Assembly (NCBI GenBank): GCA_015680685.1
Contig: MNCI01022113.1
Span: 192,945 to 256,944, forward strand
DNA from: Gnetum montanum
Taxonomy: Eukaryota; Streptophyta; Gnetopsida; Gnetales; Gnetaceae
Direction: 5' to 3'
DNA length: 64,000 nucleotides
The first letter of the stretch is position 1, and each line of letters opens with the position of its first letter. Shown here one piece after another: positions 10,990 to 22,929 of the stretch. The translations under genes were made by a program, and so were the position numbers. The notes under the pieces are model-generated. The model worked only from the letters and a program-made list of their open reading frames with translations. It was not told where the DNA came from and did not search any database.

Positions 10990-11720
10990 AAGGTTAAATA
11001 AAATTTCATATCATCATACCATGGATTATACAATCGATTAGGAGAAAATGGGATATCATTTTCCTCATCAATGGATAATATGTAAAGAGGGATTGATTCT
11101 TTATCTTCGAGTGCATTGCAACTTTTTGAAGTTCAGGCTTTGGCAATTAGCTTGGCAAGATGAGTCTCTTTAACTAATTTGGCTACCTTCCATTGAATAT
11201 CATATTCTTACAACTTCATAACCCATTTAGCACATTTTTTGCTAGGTTTTTGTAATTTATCTAAAGCAATGGTGGCTAGGTTAGGGACAATGACAAACAC
11301 CTTTGCATTTAACAAGTAGTAGTGAAATTTTTTAAAGCTTTTATTATAGCATACAATTGCTTCTCTATGGGTGAGTATTTTAATTCTGCATTCTTTAAAG
11401 GTGTAGACATGAAAGTTATGGGTCTCTCACCTAGATCAACTATGTCTTGAGTCAAGATAGCAACAACAATAACATCACTAGAAAAAGCATATAAGTGGAA
11501 ATCATTTTCATACCAAGGAGATGCTAGGATAATGGCATCTTTAATAATGAGGAAAGCATTCTTTCTTTTGTTTATCCAATGCATATTACTATCTTTCTTC
11601 AGCATCTCATTCAATGGTTTGACTAATTCAGCATAGACGGGGATAAATTATCTAATGAAGTTAATTTTGCTAAAGAAAGCCCTTAGATCAGTCTTGGATA
11701 AAGGGATATGTGATGTTTTA
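10990..11720 (-). pseudogene. RT/RNase H fragment of a different Ty3/gypsy family
   Basis: The block at 11614-11309 reads NEMLKKDSNMHW, then DLGERPITFMSTPLKNAEL and YSPIEKQLYAIIKALKNF. These are the RT connection and RNase H motifs of gypsy elements. The stretch to 11720 holds the end of RT (KTDLRAFFSKINFIR) and that to about 11050 the rest of RNase H. The sequence differs clearly from the main family's RNase H. Copy A is inserted at its left side. Stops are present and no LTR of its own was found. Confidence 0.8.
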
Positions 11721-13480
11721 AAAATAAAATAAACTAAACTAAAAATTTGGAAGAATTTAAATTGAATGATTGTCTTGAATTTCCAGAATTAAACAAAATA
11801 CAGTAACTAATAAATTGTAAACTTTTCCTTAGTCTCTGTTGTTGCCATTGGTTTGTGCCATCTCGTCATTGCGGATGCTACCATAGCTAACACTACTCAT
11901 AGCCATCAGGAGAGGGAGGGAGAGAGATCTGTTCCACTACTAGCTACCATAGTTCACAATTGTTGCTAGGTAGAAAACCCTTGCGGCAGCAAGGACGCAA
12001 ACCCTGTTGTGCACAAGGACATGGTATCGTAGTTGATGCTACCATGGAGAGAGAGAGAGAGAGAGAGTAGGAGACTCCCACTATCTATCACCTACCAACT
12101 GTAACTACCTATAATGTGTTGTCATCCTCAACTGACTTGGACTGTGACCATCAGCTACAGCTCTAGGGAACCATTATTTCCATCAGACATTTATCACCAT
12201 CTATGTCTATGACACGCAGTAGTTTACAAATGCATCTATCATCTATAACATCTATCATCACTTGTGTCTCTGCTAAAGGAAAGAAAGGTTGCACCTTGCA
12301 CCACCACTTGGAGTGCACACCTATTGTTGTTTGTGATGACGTGTGCTACAACTGTGGTCATCAAACAGTGATGCACCATCTAGAGAGACTATTTGCTACT
12401 ATTTTAGGTTGTCTACACACCATCACATACATGTCACCTACCTATGTCGCTGCTGTGCACTTTGCCACATGTGCTGTGCTCTCGTGCCTACTGTCTGCTT
12501 GCTACATAGACTAGTAGGAGAGAGGAGGCTCCTAGAGTTGTTTCCCAAAGCTACTATTTCCTAGCCCCCAACTAGTGTCAAGAGTTCCATTGGTGTTGAG
12601 AGTTCCCCCTTGTTCCTTTCTTGTTCCTCCTTTTTTTTACCATGCCTACCTATCATTTATAGCCATTGCTCTATCACATCCACTATACATCAATTACTGC
12701 AACGTGTTGTCTATAACTCCTTATCATGAATGATATGCTTGAAAATGGTAAATTTTGGGAATAGAAAAATAAATCAATGGTAAATTTGACATGTTGACTT
12801 TTGATTAAGAAGTTTGTAGCCTAGCCTTCTCCAAAACATAGTTACATGCACATATGTTTTTTTTTTACCAATGCTATATGATGTCTACAACTACAAAGTT
12901 ATTGCTACTATCCTAATTTTAGCATAGCCATTACTACCATATTCATCATGACTTGTGAAAATTTTGGTAATGGCTATTCTTATTTTGACCTATCTTGACA
13001 TGTCTATGAATTACTATTCATTGAAGATTGATGTTGTTCATCATGGCCCCATGCCTAGCATGGGCAATGTTGGCATTAACAACTATTAGGTTTTCATTTT
13101 AACTGAGTAATTTTGCAACTCATAAACTCTGTTAAAGTCTAAATTTAAGTTAATTTTTATGTAGACTATAAATTTTGTGTAGCTTCTCAAGTCCTATGTG
13201 TAGCAGCTTTTAAGTTAATTACTTAAGGTAGCTAATAAAGCATAGTAGTTTTTAAATTAAATACTATGTAGCTGATAATGTCTCTTTAGTAGTAGTAAAT
13301 GTGTGATGTTGTTTCCAATTTGAATGTGGAACATCGTTACTAGTTCAAAGTTGTATGTTAAAATATATTTAAGCGTGTGAATTAAAGATGTTTAGGGGCA
13401 TGGCTTTCATTTATCAAAGATGTTTAAGTGTGTAACTTTTATTTTTGATTAATGTTTCTATTAATAAGTACATCCTTTTT
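11721..13480. other. Unrecognised region, cryptically repetitive
   Basis: From about 11820 to 12720 the DNA is richer in C and in CTACCAT/CATCTATCA-type words than its surroundings, with a (GA)n microsatellite at about 12046-12068. From 12720 to 13480 it is AT-rich. Open frames here (for example 12203-12514 plus) are rich in Cys/His/Thr from the low-complexity sequence and match nothing I know. No gene is supported. Confidence 0.5.
12046..12068. repeat. (GA)n microsatellite
   Basis: About eleven GA repeats in a row. No other structure is seen around it. Confidence 0.9.
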
Positions 13481-13851
13481 TGTTAAAAATAGAGAGAATA
13501 AAGAAAATGCAAATGAGAATTTTATTGATTGCTTCCACACACAACATCAGACACAAGTTGTTCATTTATAGGCCAAGGAATCAATATGGATAGCATGCAA
13601 GACAAAACTTGTCCAACATGTAGCACTTCAAATGAATAACATGCAACACTCCAAATGGACAACATGTAGCATGATATATGAACAACATGCACCACACTAA
13701 TGTGTAGAAGCACACTAATAGAAAACAACCAACTACATCTGAAAAATTAGCAACAAACATCTAAGAACAAGGAGCTAATAACTTGATGCTCTATTATTAA
13801 CAAACTCTTAAAGACTATGACCACTAAATGATAGAGCCATGTTTCTTAACA
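13481..13851 (-). repeat. 3' LTR of the copia element (371 bp)
   Basis: On the plus strand it begins TGTTAAAAATAGAGAG and ends TTTCTTAACA, giving TG...CA ends in both directions. It matches the other LTR at 18062-18362 throughout, but contains about 65 bases around 13650-13725 that are absent from the other copy. A ragged A/G-rich stretch lies just internal to it (13948-13981). Confidence 0.9.
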
Positions 13852-14585
13852 CCGTTCTTTAAACTGAAATGTTCTTCAACATTTAATTTACTTCAAGTTG
13901 TGTATCTTTTTCCAAAGTGCAAATTCCAAGTAACTTCCTTAACTTCAAAAAAAAAAAAGAAAAAAGAAAAAAGAAAAAAAAACAGTTTTAGAGGCTTGGT
14001 TAGAATATCAGCAACATGTTCTTCACTTTAGCAAAAAATGAGATCAATGACTCAATTACTGATCATATCCCTTAAGAAGTGATATTTCACATCTATGTGC
14101 TTTCTTTGTCCATGGAGAACTGGATTTTTTAAAATTTTAATTGCTGAATTGATATAATAGTAAATTGTTGTGGCTCCTTGTTACTTGAAATGTAGCTCTT
14201 CAAGAATTTTCTTCAACTAAATGGCTTGATAGGCACATGAAGTTGCAACTAAAAATTCAACTTTGGTGGTTGATAAAGTGATGATTGGTTGCTTCTTCAG
14301 GGACCATGGAATAATGCATGAACCAAGCTTGAAAATGTATCTTAAAGTGCTTTTTTGATTGTCTTGATCCCCAACATAGTTGTTGTCAGTAAAGCCAATC
14401 AAATTTGACTTGTCTCCCTTCTTGTAGAACAACCCAATTTTATTTTTTTTACCTTGGAAGTAACAAATGATCCTCTTGGTAGTAAATAATTGCGTCTCTA
14501 TTGGGCTTTCCATATATCTGCTAATTAAACTTACATAATACATTATGTTTGGCCTTGTTGCTATTATATACATCAAACTTCCCAT
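13852..14585 (-). pseudogene. Copia RNase H domain
   Basis: Begins MGSLMYIIATRPNIMYYVSL at 14585, the usual start of copia RNase H. It continues through FTDNNYVGD (normally TDSDYAGD) and QPIITLSTTKVEFL to the C-terminal HIDVKYHFLRD and ADILTKPLK, which ends near 13985. Stops break the distal part, for example near 14216. In the element it would degrade the RNA strand during reverse transcription. Confidence 0.88.
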
Positions 14586-15400
14586 AATTTGCTTGTAAAA
14601 CGTGATGTCAACCTTCTTCCCTTCTTGATCTTAAGTTAGCTTCAAACCAAGCTCAATTGGGGTGCTCACTAAGTTGTAATTCTTCATTTGAAACTTGTCT
14701 AAAATGTATTAGATGTATTTCTTTTGAGAAACAAATATACCAATAGAAGTTTGAACAACTTCTATGCCAAGAAAATAATGCAACAAACTAAGGTCTGACA
14801 TATCAAATTCAATCATCATAGACTTCGTGAATTTTTCAAACATGGATTCATCATTTCCTAATAGCATTTTTCCTCCATCTCCAATTTTGATAAAAAGTGT
14901 ATGCTCATATGGATATTTTTTAAAAACTTCCTTCAAAAATTAATCTTTAATTTGACTATACTAAGCCTATGGAGCTTGTTTTAGTTCATATAGAGCCTTC
15001 TTCAATTTATACACTTTATGCTCATTTCTAGTCCTAATATAACTAGGAGGTTAATCAATGAATACCTGTTCTTCCAAGTCTCTATGTAAGAATGTTGATT
15101 TCACATCCAACTAGAAGATAGGCCATGAATTTTGTGTAGTCAAAGTAATCACTAATCTAATTGTATCATGCTTTGCAATTGGAGCAAAAACTTCTTTATA
15201 ATCAACCTCGAACTCTTGCTTATAGCCTTTTGGTACTAAGTGTGCTTTGTACTTGTTGACTTCATCATTCTCCTTTAGCTTTATTTTGTACAACCACTTC
15301 ATACCAATGATCTTTTGCTCTTTCGGAAGCTCTATCAACTTCGAAGTGTTATTCCTTTCAATGGCTGCAATTTTAGCATCCATCACCTTTATTCACTTTG
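14586..15400 (-). pseudogene. Copia reverse transcriptase, catalytic motif deleted
   Basis: The N-terminal part is at 15386-15111 (KWLYKIKLKENDEVNKYKA, then KGYKQEFEVDYKEVFAPIAK), typical of the copia RT family RVT_2. The C-terminal part is at 14936-14709 and ends DLSLLHYFLGIEV. Between GDGGKM and LLGNDESM (about 14866-14890) the stretch that should carry the YVDD active site is missing, apparently by an in-frame deletion of about a dozen residues. Without it no polymerase activity is possible. Confidence 0.88.
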
Positions 15401-16690
15401 ATTCTTTAACAACATCTTCAAAAGATATTAGATCTAAAACTAGAGCAAAATGAGTAAGTGGGTCTTCATTATGGTTTATTCCTTGTACCTCATAATCCTT
15501 CATCCAAGTTGATCATCTTCTAACACATTGAGAGCATGAGTTGCTTGCTACATTAGATTATTCCCTTGATAATTCATTAATTATAGGAGCTAGTGGACTT
15601 TGTGGGGTTTTTGGAGCTAGATCTATTGAGTGTTGCTCACTCTCCATAGGTAGGCCCTTTTTTCTTTCTCCATCATCATCAAAACTTGTTGGAATATATT
15701 GTCCACCTCTATTATCTTCCCAAGCCTAGAACCTATCTTCATAAAAAAAACACATCACAACTAACAATAATTTTGTTAGTCACAAAATTATATAGCTTTT
15801 AAGCTTTGGATTGCTCATTGACTCTAAGAAAAATACATTTTTCTCCTTTATCATCTAGCTTTTTTCTCTTCTCATCTGGGATATGAGCATGAGCTATGCA
15901 ACCAAAAATTCTAAAATGACTAGCACTTGGTCTACAATAATTCCAACCTTCTTCAAGTGTAATTCTTTAAATAGAAAATGTGGGACTTCTATTCAAAACA
16001 TAAACACTCCAATTTACTACTTCAGGCCAAAATCTTTTTGGAACTCCACTCATTGTTAAAAGCTTTGCACCATGTTCAAAATCATTCGATTCTTTCTTTC
16101 AGACACAACATTATGTTGTGGTGTGTAAGCTACTATCAATTTCCTTTGAACGCCTTGCATATCACAAAAATTAATGAATTCTTATGAGTTGTATTCTCTA
16201 GCATGATTAGTGTAAATACTTTTTATCATGCAACTAACTTCTTTTTTGACCCGTGTCTTGAATTTTTTGAATACTGAAAACGTTTCAACTGTAAAAACAA
16301 ACCCAAGTTTCTAGCTGTAAAGCTATAAAATAATGTTTACCACCATTTGATGGCAGAGTAATTGGCCTAAAAATATCTATATGAATTAGCTCTAGCACCT
16401 TCTTTGCTCTCCATGATTTTCCTTTTGGAAAATGATCATGGTGATGTTTGCTAACAACACATTCTTCATAAACTTGCAAAGGGACATCAATTTGAGGAAG
16501 ACCAATCACCATATTTTTCTGCTGCAGTGTCTTTAGTGCACTAAAGTATAGATGGCCATAGCGATAGTGCCAAAGCCTTGCTATATCCTTTACCTTAATA
16601 GAGAAAGACAAATGCATGGTATTGTGAAGATGTAGAGGAAACATACGATTCATTGTCATGTTAACTTGAGTAATTAACCCCTTCTTTGAA
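15401..16690 (-). pseudogene. Copia integrase with GAG-pre-integrase domain
   Basis: The 16659-16285 block holds the pre-integrase domain (ARLWHYRYGHLYFSALKTLQ, then CVVSKHH) and the start of the catalytic core (ELIHIDIFRPI, with the first Asp). The rest of the core and the C-terminal VFGCIAHAHIPDEKRKKLDD region (about 15950-15830) are broken by stops and frame changes. The order between protease and RT is as in all copia elements. Confidence 0.85.
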
Positions 16691-17080
16691 TGTTAAATCT
16701 AACAAAATCCTTCTTTCATAATGATCTCATATCCTTTTTCTTGAAGTTGACCAATACTAAGCAAATTTTTTTTTAGATTTGAAACAAAGTAAACATTAGA
16801 AATAATCTGAACAGAATTTTCTTTATTCTAGATTTTTACATTTACTTTGGCCATAACAAAAACTATTGAGTTATCTTCAAACTTTACAAGTATTGTAAAA
16901 GGATTCATCCAATTCAGAGAAAGTAGATTTATCTCCATACATATGGTTGCTATAGCTAATATCTAAATACCATAGGTTTTGATGCATTTCTTGTAGTGGT
17001 ATGACAAGCCATTAAAAGAGAGACTTCTCCTCCTTCTCCTCCTTCACTCTCTGCAAGGTTATATTTTTCACCACATTCTT
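16691..17080 (-). pseudogene. Copia aspartic protease, active site changed
   Basis: The segment WYLDISYSNHMYGDKSTF is read around 16937-16970. Copia proteases normally have DTGCSNHM here. At 16952-16963 Thr became Ile, Gly became Ser and Cys became Tyr, each by a C-to-T or G-to-A change. The substitution of the DTG Gly and Thr should abolish activity. Downstream the FYVPDLKKNLLSIGQL-type block is recognisable near 16750. Confidence 0.8.
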
Positions 17081-17951
17081 TATACAACTTCGTTCAACAT
17101 TTAGATTTATAATGGCCATACCTATGACATCTAAAACATTCAACTTTTGATTTGTCTACATTCTTTGGTTTGTAACTAGTAGAGTTTTTGTTATTGCAGC
17201 CTCTTCCTTTCCCTATGAAATCTATAGCATGATTATGATCTTCTAACTTGTCTTGTGAATTATTGTCCCTCCATTTACCTTTTCCACAATCTAATCCTTT
17301 TGGATTGACTACATCGTGCAATGCTTTCTCCTCATTTTCCTACTGAAGCAATTTATGTTCATGAATCATTAATGAACTCTACAACTCATCAAGTGAAAGT
17401 GCATCACTATCTTTGGATTCTTCAATGCTATAAAAAAGATTGAATGTTGGTGTCATTGTGTGTAGAATTTTCTCAATTATGGTATTGTCCTCCATCTTGT
17501 CGCCATTGATTCACATCTTATTAGTGATGGACATTATTTTGGAGAAATAATCTAAAACTGTCTCTTCTGCCTTCATGTGTAAAGTCTCAAACTCGGTGTG
17601 AAGTGCTTGAAGTTGTATTCTTCTTGCCCTTGCCAACCCCTGGTATTTTTTCTTCATGGAATTCCAAATCTGATTGGAGGTATCTTTGCAAAGACTTGTT
17701 TATAAGATCGATCAATCAATCACTTGGAAGAAATAATTCTTTGCCTTGAGATCCTTTAACCTTTGTTCTTCTAGCTTTTTTCTCTATGCATTTATCAATG
17801 TAGTGCTTGCTATTGGTTTTACTATCTTGGAGTTAATGACATGCTAGTACTCTTTTGATCTTAGGAAATTCTCCATTAACATGCTCCAATGGTCATAATG
17901 ATCATTGAAACGAGGAATAGTAGGTTGCATGAAATTCTTAGAGGATGCCAT
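17081..17951 (-). pseudogene. Copia gag with CCHC zinc knuckle
   Basis: Starts MASSKNFMQPTIPRF at 17951, followed by NDHYDHWSMLMENFLRSKEY, the usual N-terminus of copia gag (UBN2/DUF4219 type). The C-terminus has a normal CCHC knuckle, CFRCHRYGHYKSKC, near 17094-17140. It has a few stops (for example near 17790) and is otherwise of ordinary length. Gag would form the virus-like particle and bind RNA. Confidence 0.88.
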
Positions 17952-18043
17952 TTATGAGTTGCTATTGCAAAACAAAACAAAACAAAGTGAATAAAAATAA
18001 AGCTACTACTACCGAACTCTATCTTACTTTTCTGGCTCTTAAT

Positions 18044-18061
18044 GTGGCTCCAATACCAATA
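18044..18061 (-). other. Primer-binding site of the copia element
   Basis: The minus strand reads ATATTGGTATTGGAGCC directly after the LTR end. This is close to TGGTATCAGAGC, the complement of initiator tRNA-Met used by most plant copia elements. Confidence 0.8.
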
Positions 18062-18362
18062 TGTTAAAAATAGAGAGAAAAAAGAAAATGCAAATGAGAA
18101 TATTATTGATTACTTCTACATACAACATCAGACATAAGTTGCCCATTTATAGGCCTAGGAATCAATATGGAGAACATGCAACAAAACACTTGTCCAACAT
18201 GTAGCACTTCAAATGAATAACATGCAACACTCCAAATGTAAGCAACCAACTACATCTAAAAAAATAAGCAACAAAAATCTAAGAATAAGGAGCTAATAAC
18301 ATGATGCTCCATTATTAACAAACTCCTAGGACCACTAAATGACAAAGCCACATTTCTTAACA
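18062..18362 (-). repeat. 5' LTR of the copia element (301 bp)
   Basis: On the plus strand it begins TGTTAAAAATAGAGAG and ends TTTCTTAACA. It is shorter than its partner because of one internal deletion of about 65 bases near 18240. Confidence 0.9.
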
Positions 18363-18769
18363 CTTTTCATATGCACTTTAATATAGAGAAAATCAAATAT
18401 GAAAGTAGGATATGAGTTTTGTCTTGGTTTCTTCTATTGAAAAGGGTTAATTTGTAATATGAGGTTGAATACACATTTCTTCCCACATAATAAGAATCAA
18501 TTATAAAGATAAAAAAGATAATACATGAAAAGAAAGGTAAAAAATATAATACATGAAAAAAATTCAATGAAACTAACAAGATCATAAATGCTCCAAAAGA
18601 CGAAGAAGGTAACAATGGCTGATTAGCTACCTTTTACAAAGGAATAACTTGTAGGTACTAAACTTGTATGTATTATTACTAAAAATATGAAAAAGATGAA
18701 TAAGATTTTTAAGTGTGCATACTGAGCCACAATGTCATCATCGGTGCAAAGCTGAATCTTGCTATAAAT
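18363..18769. other. AT-rich spacer, nothing recognised
   Basis: No motif or coding signal is seen apart from short AT-rich open frames. Confidence 0.4.
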
Positions 18770-19836
18770 ATAGTGCAAAATGCTTTTGATATTTTGAGTG
18801 ATATCTTTATTATTTTGAGCATGGTTATAAGTTTGATTTTGTAGAGAAGTTTTTATTTTTCGAATTTTTAGTTTCAACCAAATGTTATTACCAATTTAAC
18901 ATGAAAGGTAATTTCTACTTTTAGCATGTTATTACTATTGAAATGTAGAACATCATTTTCACTTTTGATATATGACATTATTCCCGTGAAACATTATTTT
19001 CACTTTCAACAAATGACATGATTTCTACTTTTAATGTGTGAGAACATGTGACATCATTTATTCTTTTAATGTGTATTGTTGTTACCACTTTAGCGTATAA
19101 CATCATTTACACTTTTGATGCGGGACATTGTTACCACTTTAACCTAAAATGTCATTTCCACTTTCAACATTAACAAGTGTTACCACTTTAACATGGAACA
19201 TCATTTCCACTTTGAATGCACATCATCATCATGAAATGTACTACACCATGTGATGTATTACTAATTTTTATAACGAGCAACAAAAATGCTATTGATGTTT
19301 TGGGTGATATCTTAGGTTGTGTGTTTTGAGTTTGGTTACAAGTTTGATTTTGCAAAAGAGTTTTCATTTCACCTAACTTCAAATTTTCAATTACAATGCA
19401 ATATCAATATTATTATTAGTTGTGAAACATAATTTCTATTTCAATTGTTACTACTATAAAACATCATTTCTACTTTCAGTTGTTACCACTTCAACATATA
19501 ATGTCATTTCCACTTTTGCTGAGCAACATTGTTACCACTTTAACCTAAAATATCAATTGCACTTTCAATGTCCAACATCATGAAACATACTACATCATGT
19601 GATGTAACAAAATGCAGAATTTGCATATTACTAATTTTTATAATGAGCAATAAAATGCTTTTGATGTTTTGGGTAACATCTTAAATGTTTTGAGATTGGT
19701 TACAAGTTTGATTTTGCAGAAGAGTTTGCATTTAGTTAAGTTGAAATTTTCAATTACAATGTAATTTTGAGATTGTTATCACTTTAATGTGAAACATAAT
19801 TTCTACTTTCAATTATTACTACTATGGAACATCAAT
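18770..19836. repeat. Degenerate tandem repeats, left part
   Basis: Two layers of repetition. A block of about 130 bases (AAAATGCTTTTGATATTTTG onwards, ending in a TTCAATTACAATG-like part) occurs at about 18775, 19277 and 19645. Between the blocks lie short ill-matched units of the type ACATCATTTCCACTTTCAAC / GTTACCACTTTAAC. The array resumes at 20508 after an inserted LTR. Confidence 0.75.
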
Positions 19837-20507
19837 TGATGAAGTGTATTTTGTTTAGCTTCGATATTAGTGCCTTGGTCAAGAAGCACTATTGGATATC
19901 TAATATTGTGGGATGTGTGTTGGCCTATAAATGTAGCACTTGGGTGCATGGTTTAAAAAAAAATATTAGTCATAGCATAGCAGAGCTCTTGAAATTTTTC
20001 TTCCCTAAAATTAGAATATTTTCTCAAGTGCCCACAATAGGAGTCATTGAGTGTTTAGATCTTTATTTGAGCATTGTTGTACCTGAGAAAGACAATGTGT
20101 GTGACAATAAAGATGAGCTTTCTAATAAGCCTTGTAGCACTTTGGCTACATTGAATATTTTATTTATGCATTTAATGTTGCATGAAATTTCTTTTAATGT
20201 TTTTAATAATTAAGCTAATTAAGGAATTAAGCTAGCTAGGTTAAATAGTAATTAATCAAGCACATAAGTATGACCACTTCTAGCATGCACATGACACTTA
20301 TTAATCTAAGTAATGCTTAAAATTTGGTAACCTAGCAGTGTTATATTTGTATAAAAAGTGGAAATAGATGCTTATGTTAGGGTTAGTTAGACATTTATTA
20401 GTTCGTTAGATTAAATTAGCAATTAAATTACTTCATTCCGTTCATCCTTTATTTCAAGCATCCAAACATAAAACATAAAAAATAATAAAAATCAGATGCC
20501 TCGATTA
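19837..20507 (+). repeat. Truncated solo LTR of the main gypsy family, plus strand
   Basis: It reads the family LTR in the opposite direction to the other copies. It starts TGATGAAGTG, and the TATA box GGCCTATAAATGTAGCAC is at about 19922. It continues through GCTCTTG and GTGCCCACAATAGGAGTC, TGAGCTTT, CTTGTAGCAC and CATAAGTATGACCACTTC to ATCAGATGCCTCGATTACA. The outer part of U5 is missing. No primer site or internal region follows. It interrupts the minisatellite on both sides. Confidence 0.85.
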
Positions 20508-21150
20508 CATCATGCATACATCATGAAATGTAGCATACATCATGAAATAATAAAAAATTAGCATGCTATGCCATGTAGCCCAACATCATGAAATGTTGTC
20601 ATGATATATCATGTGATGTATTATTACTGTTTAACAAAATGTTGGCATGTTCCACCATGTGATTTATTATTAATTTTCATTAAAAAATGATCTCGAAATG
20701 TTGGCTACATGGAATGTCATTTACACTTTCAACCTATAACATCATAAAACATTACATTAGTAGTGCAACATCATGAAACGTTGGCATGCTACACCATGTA
20801 GCTAACATTGCAAAACATTAGCATGCCATACCATGTGATGTATTATTAGTTTTTTCATATAATGTCACCATGAAACTTACTAGTTTTTCATAAAATTTCA
20901 CAATGAAACATTGTCATGCTACACCATGTAGCACAACATCGCAAAAATGTTGGCATGCTACACCGTATGATTTATTAGTGATTTTTCTTAAAACATTACC
21001 AAGAAGTAATGTATTACTGGTTTTTGATTAAAACATCATTGTGAAATGTTAGCATGCTACACCATGCAACATAACATTGTGAAATGTTGCCATGCTACAC
21101 CATATGATGTATTATTAGTTGTTCACAAAACATTAGTATGCTAGGGAACA
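20508..21150. repeat. Degenerate tandem repeats, right part
   Basis: Repeated units of the type CATCATGAAATGTTGGCATG, CTACACCATGTAGC and TGATGTATTATTAGTTTTTC recur with irregular spacing of roughly 60 to 90 bases. The words are related to those left of the inserted LTR, so this was probably one array before insertion. Confidence 0.75.
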
Positions 21151-22929
21151 TTGCACAATATTGGAGTTGACATTGGTCAACCTCTTTCTACCATTGTTAA
21201 CTGTTAACTAATGTTGTACTCTCGTGTCCAATTTTTTTTCCAAAGCAAGAACATTTCTCTTTTGTTCTTGCCATCACCTTTTTAAAATAGAACTACCTCA
21301 CAAGGAGGATACTCACTTTGAGCTTCATGCTATATTGCCGTTCTTCTATTTTCCAAATTTGATCTTTATGTCTACATTCATGTTTCAATAATTTTGGCAG
21401 GAGATAATAAAAACTTATTCTTTATTTAAGTGTGCTACTAAAAGAATGAGAGTTTGTATGTTATGATAAATTACTGCAAATTATGCTCCCAATTCCTTTA
21501 CTATCTTGATTCATCATTGTTTCTGTAAGCAAATTGTAGTACACAAATGCATATTTATTTTGTTTTATAATTTTTATTTTGTAGAGTAATCATTACATTT
21601 TGCATTTTTTGACTACAATGACTACAATGTGCAGGTAGGCTAAGATTGAAATAACCATTGCATTTTTTCTTAAAATTTGTAGGGTAAGATTGAAAATCAA
21701 TTTAACATTATTATATTTTTTGTATAAAGAATTGAATACTATGCATTTTTTTTACATAACCCAAAGTTAAAGGTTAAATTTCATTTGGCAGCATTTGAGT
21801 TATAAATTCAAAAAAATAAAATTTAAAAGAAGAGTTTTAAAATTAATCATATGCATCAAATTCCTAGTAGCAAGGATATACATAATCATGGCATATTGGC
21901 TTAGGTTTAAGATAATGGTAGAGATGGGAAAGATTCTATTGTTGGGCTCTTTGGTTAACTTTTAGTATTTTTAGAAGTCCAACACCAAAATATAGAAAAC
22001 TAATTATGGTTAATGAAATTAAATTCCAATTATAAGTCACTCATTTTTTTGTTTTTTTGTTTATTTTTTATTTTTTGTGATAGTATTCCATTCCATGCAA
22101 GCATCCCCAAAGCCTTTGATATGTTTGGAATGATTAAAAAATCATGTCCTAGCATAGATGGCAATATCCACCTCCACATCATATGCTGATTTTAAATTGC
22201 ATACTCTTTTTGGCATTGCATTTATCATAGAGAACTATTTTTACTGAAATATTTTAGAAGAAACATTAAATACATTTCAAGAGAGAACTTGGCAACTTGG
22301 CGAAACAGTTATAATTTGTAGTAAATGTAAATGGTTATAAATAGTACAGTAAGAAAAAAAAGTATTTCCAAGCTTTATTATTTATATTGAGCCAATAAAT
22401 GCTTATCTCATGATGAATCAATTAGGTGTTAACCTAGTGGAAAATCTCTTAATTTGGTAATTATAAAATTTAAATTTAACTATATATATCTTAGGATGAA
22501 ATATTGTTAAAAAAACTTATTTTGAATTTTGGTAACCCCACACCACCACTTATGAAAAAAAGATAGCAAAACCTAGTGTAAGTGACTTCCTCCTTATGCA
22601 ATGATAAACTATGCATGCTATTATGATTCAAATTGAACATTAACTCCATAAACTAATAAGAATCTATTGAATGTACTAATATGGTTAATTCTAAGCATTA
22701 TTTAGCATCATTTTACATCATTCTTTTTCATGTTCTTTTTATAATACTATTATTTTTGTAGTTTTGTATACCAATAAGAGTAATTTAGTTGCACAAGATT
22801 TTTGCCAATATTTTCAATTTGAGATGGTATTTTTATTGAGTTATACCTACTTGTATTATTTATTAATTATTTTATGAAATTTTAAATAGCTAGAGTAATG
22901 TATTTGTTATTGACAGTGATATTTATTTT
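21151..22929. other. AT-rich region, nothing recognised
   Basis: No long open frame, LTR end or inverted terminal repeat could be recognised. It lies directly upstream of the Merlin-like transposase and may contain that element's left end. Confidence 0.4.

Larger units (their letters stand above)
13481..18362 (-). mobile_element. Ty1/copia LTR retrotransposon, 4.9 kb, inactive
   Basis: Two related LTRs (13481-13851 and 18062-18362) flank a gag-protease-integrase-RT-RNase H order on the minus strand, which is the copia order. A tRNA-iMet-type primer site lies beside the upstream LTR. Flanks are TTTTT on the left and CTTTT on the right, a possible worn 5-bp target duplication. The protease active site is changed and the RT catalytic motif is deleted, so the element is dead. 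Confidence 0.92.

Noticed and set aside
12203-12564. Cys/His/Thr-rich open frames as a small secreted or metal-binding protein
   Set aside because: The composition follows the low-complexity ACC/ATC wording of the region, two frames overlap, and no motif has sensible spacing.
19824-20213. Plus-strand open frame of 129 codons as a possible gene
   Set aside because: Its sequence aligns along its length with the family LTR read in reverse, including the TATA box and the GTGCCCAC..AGGAGTC block. It is LTR DNA.
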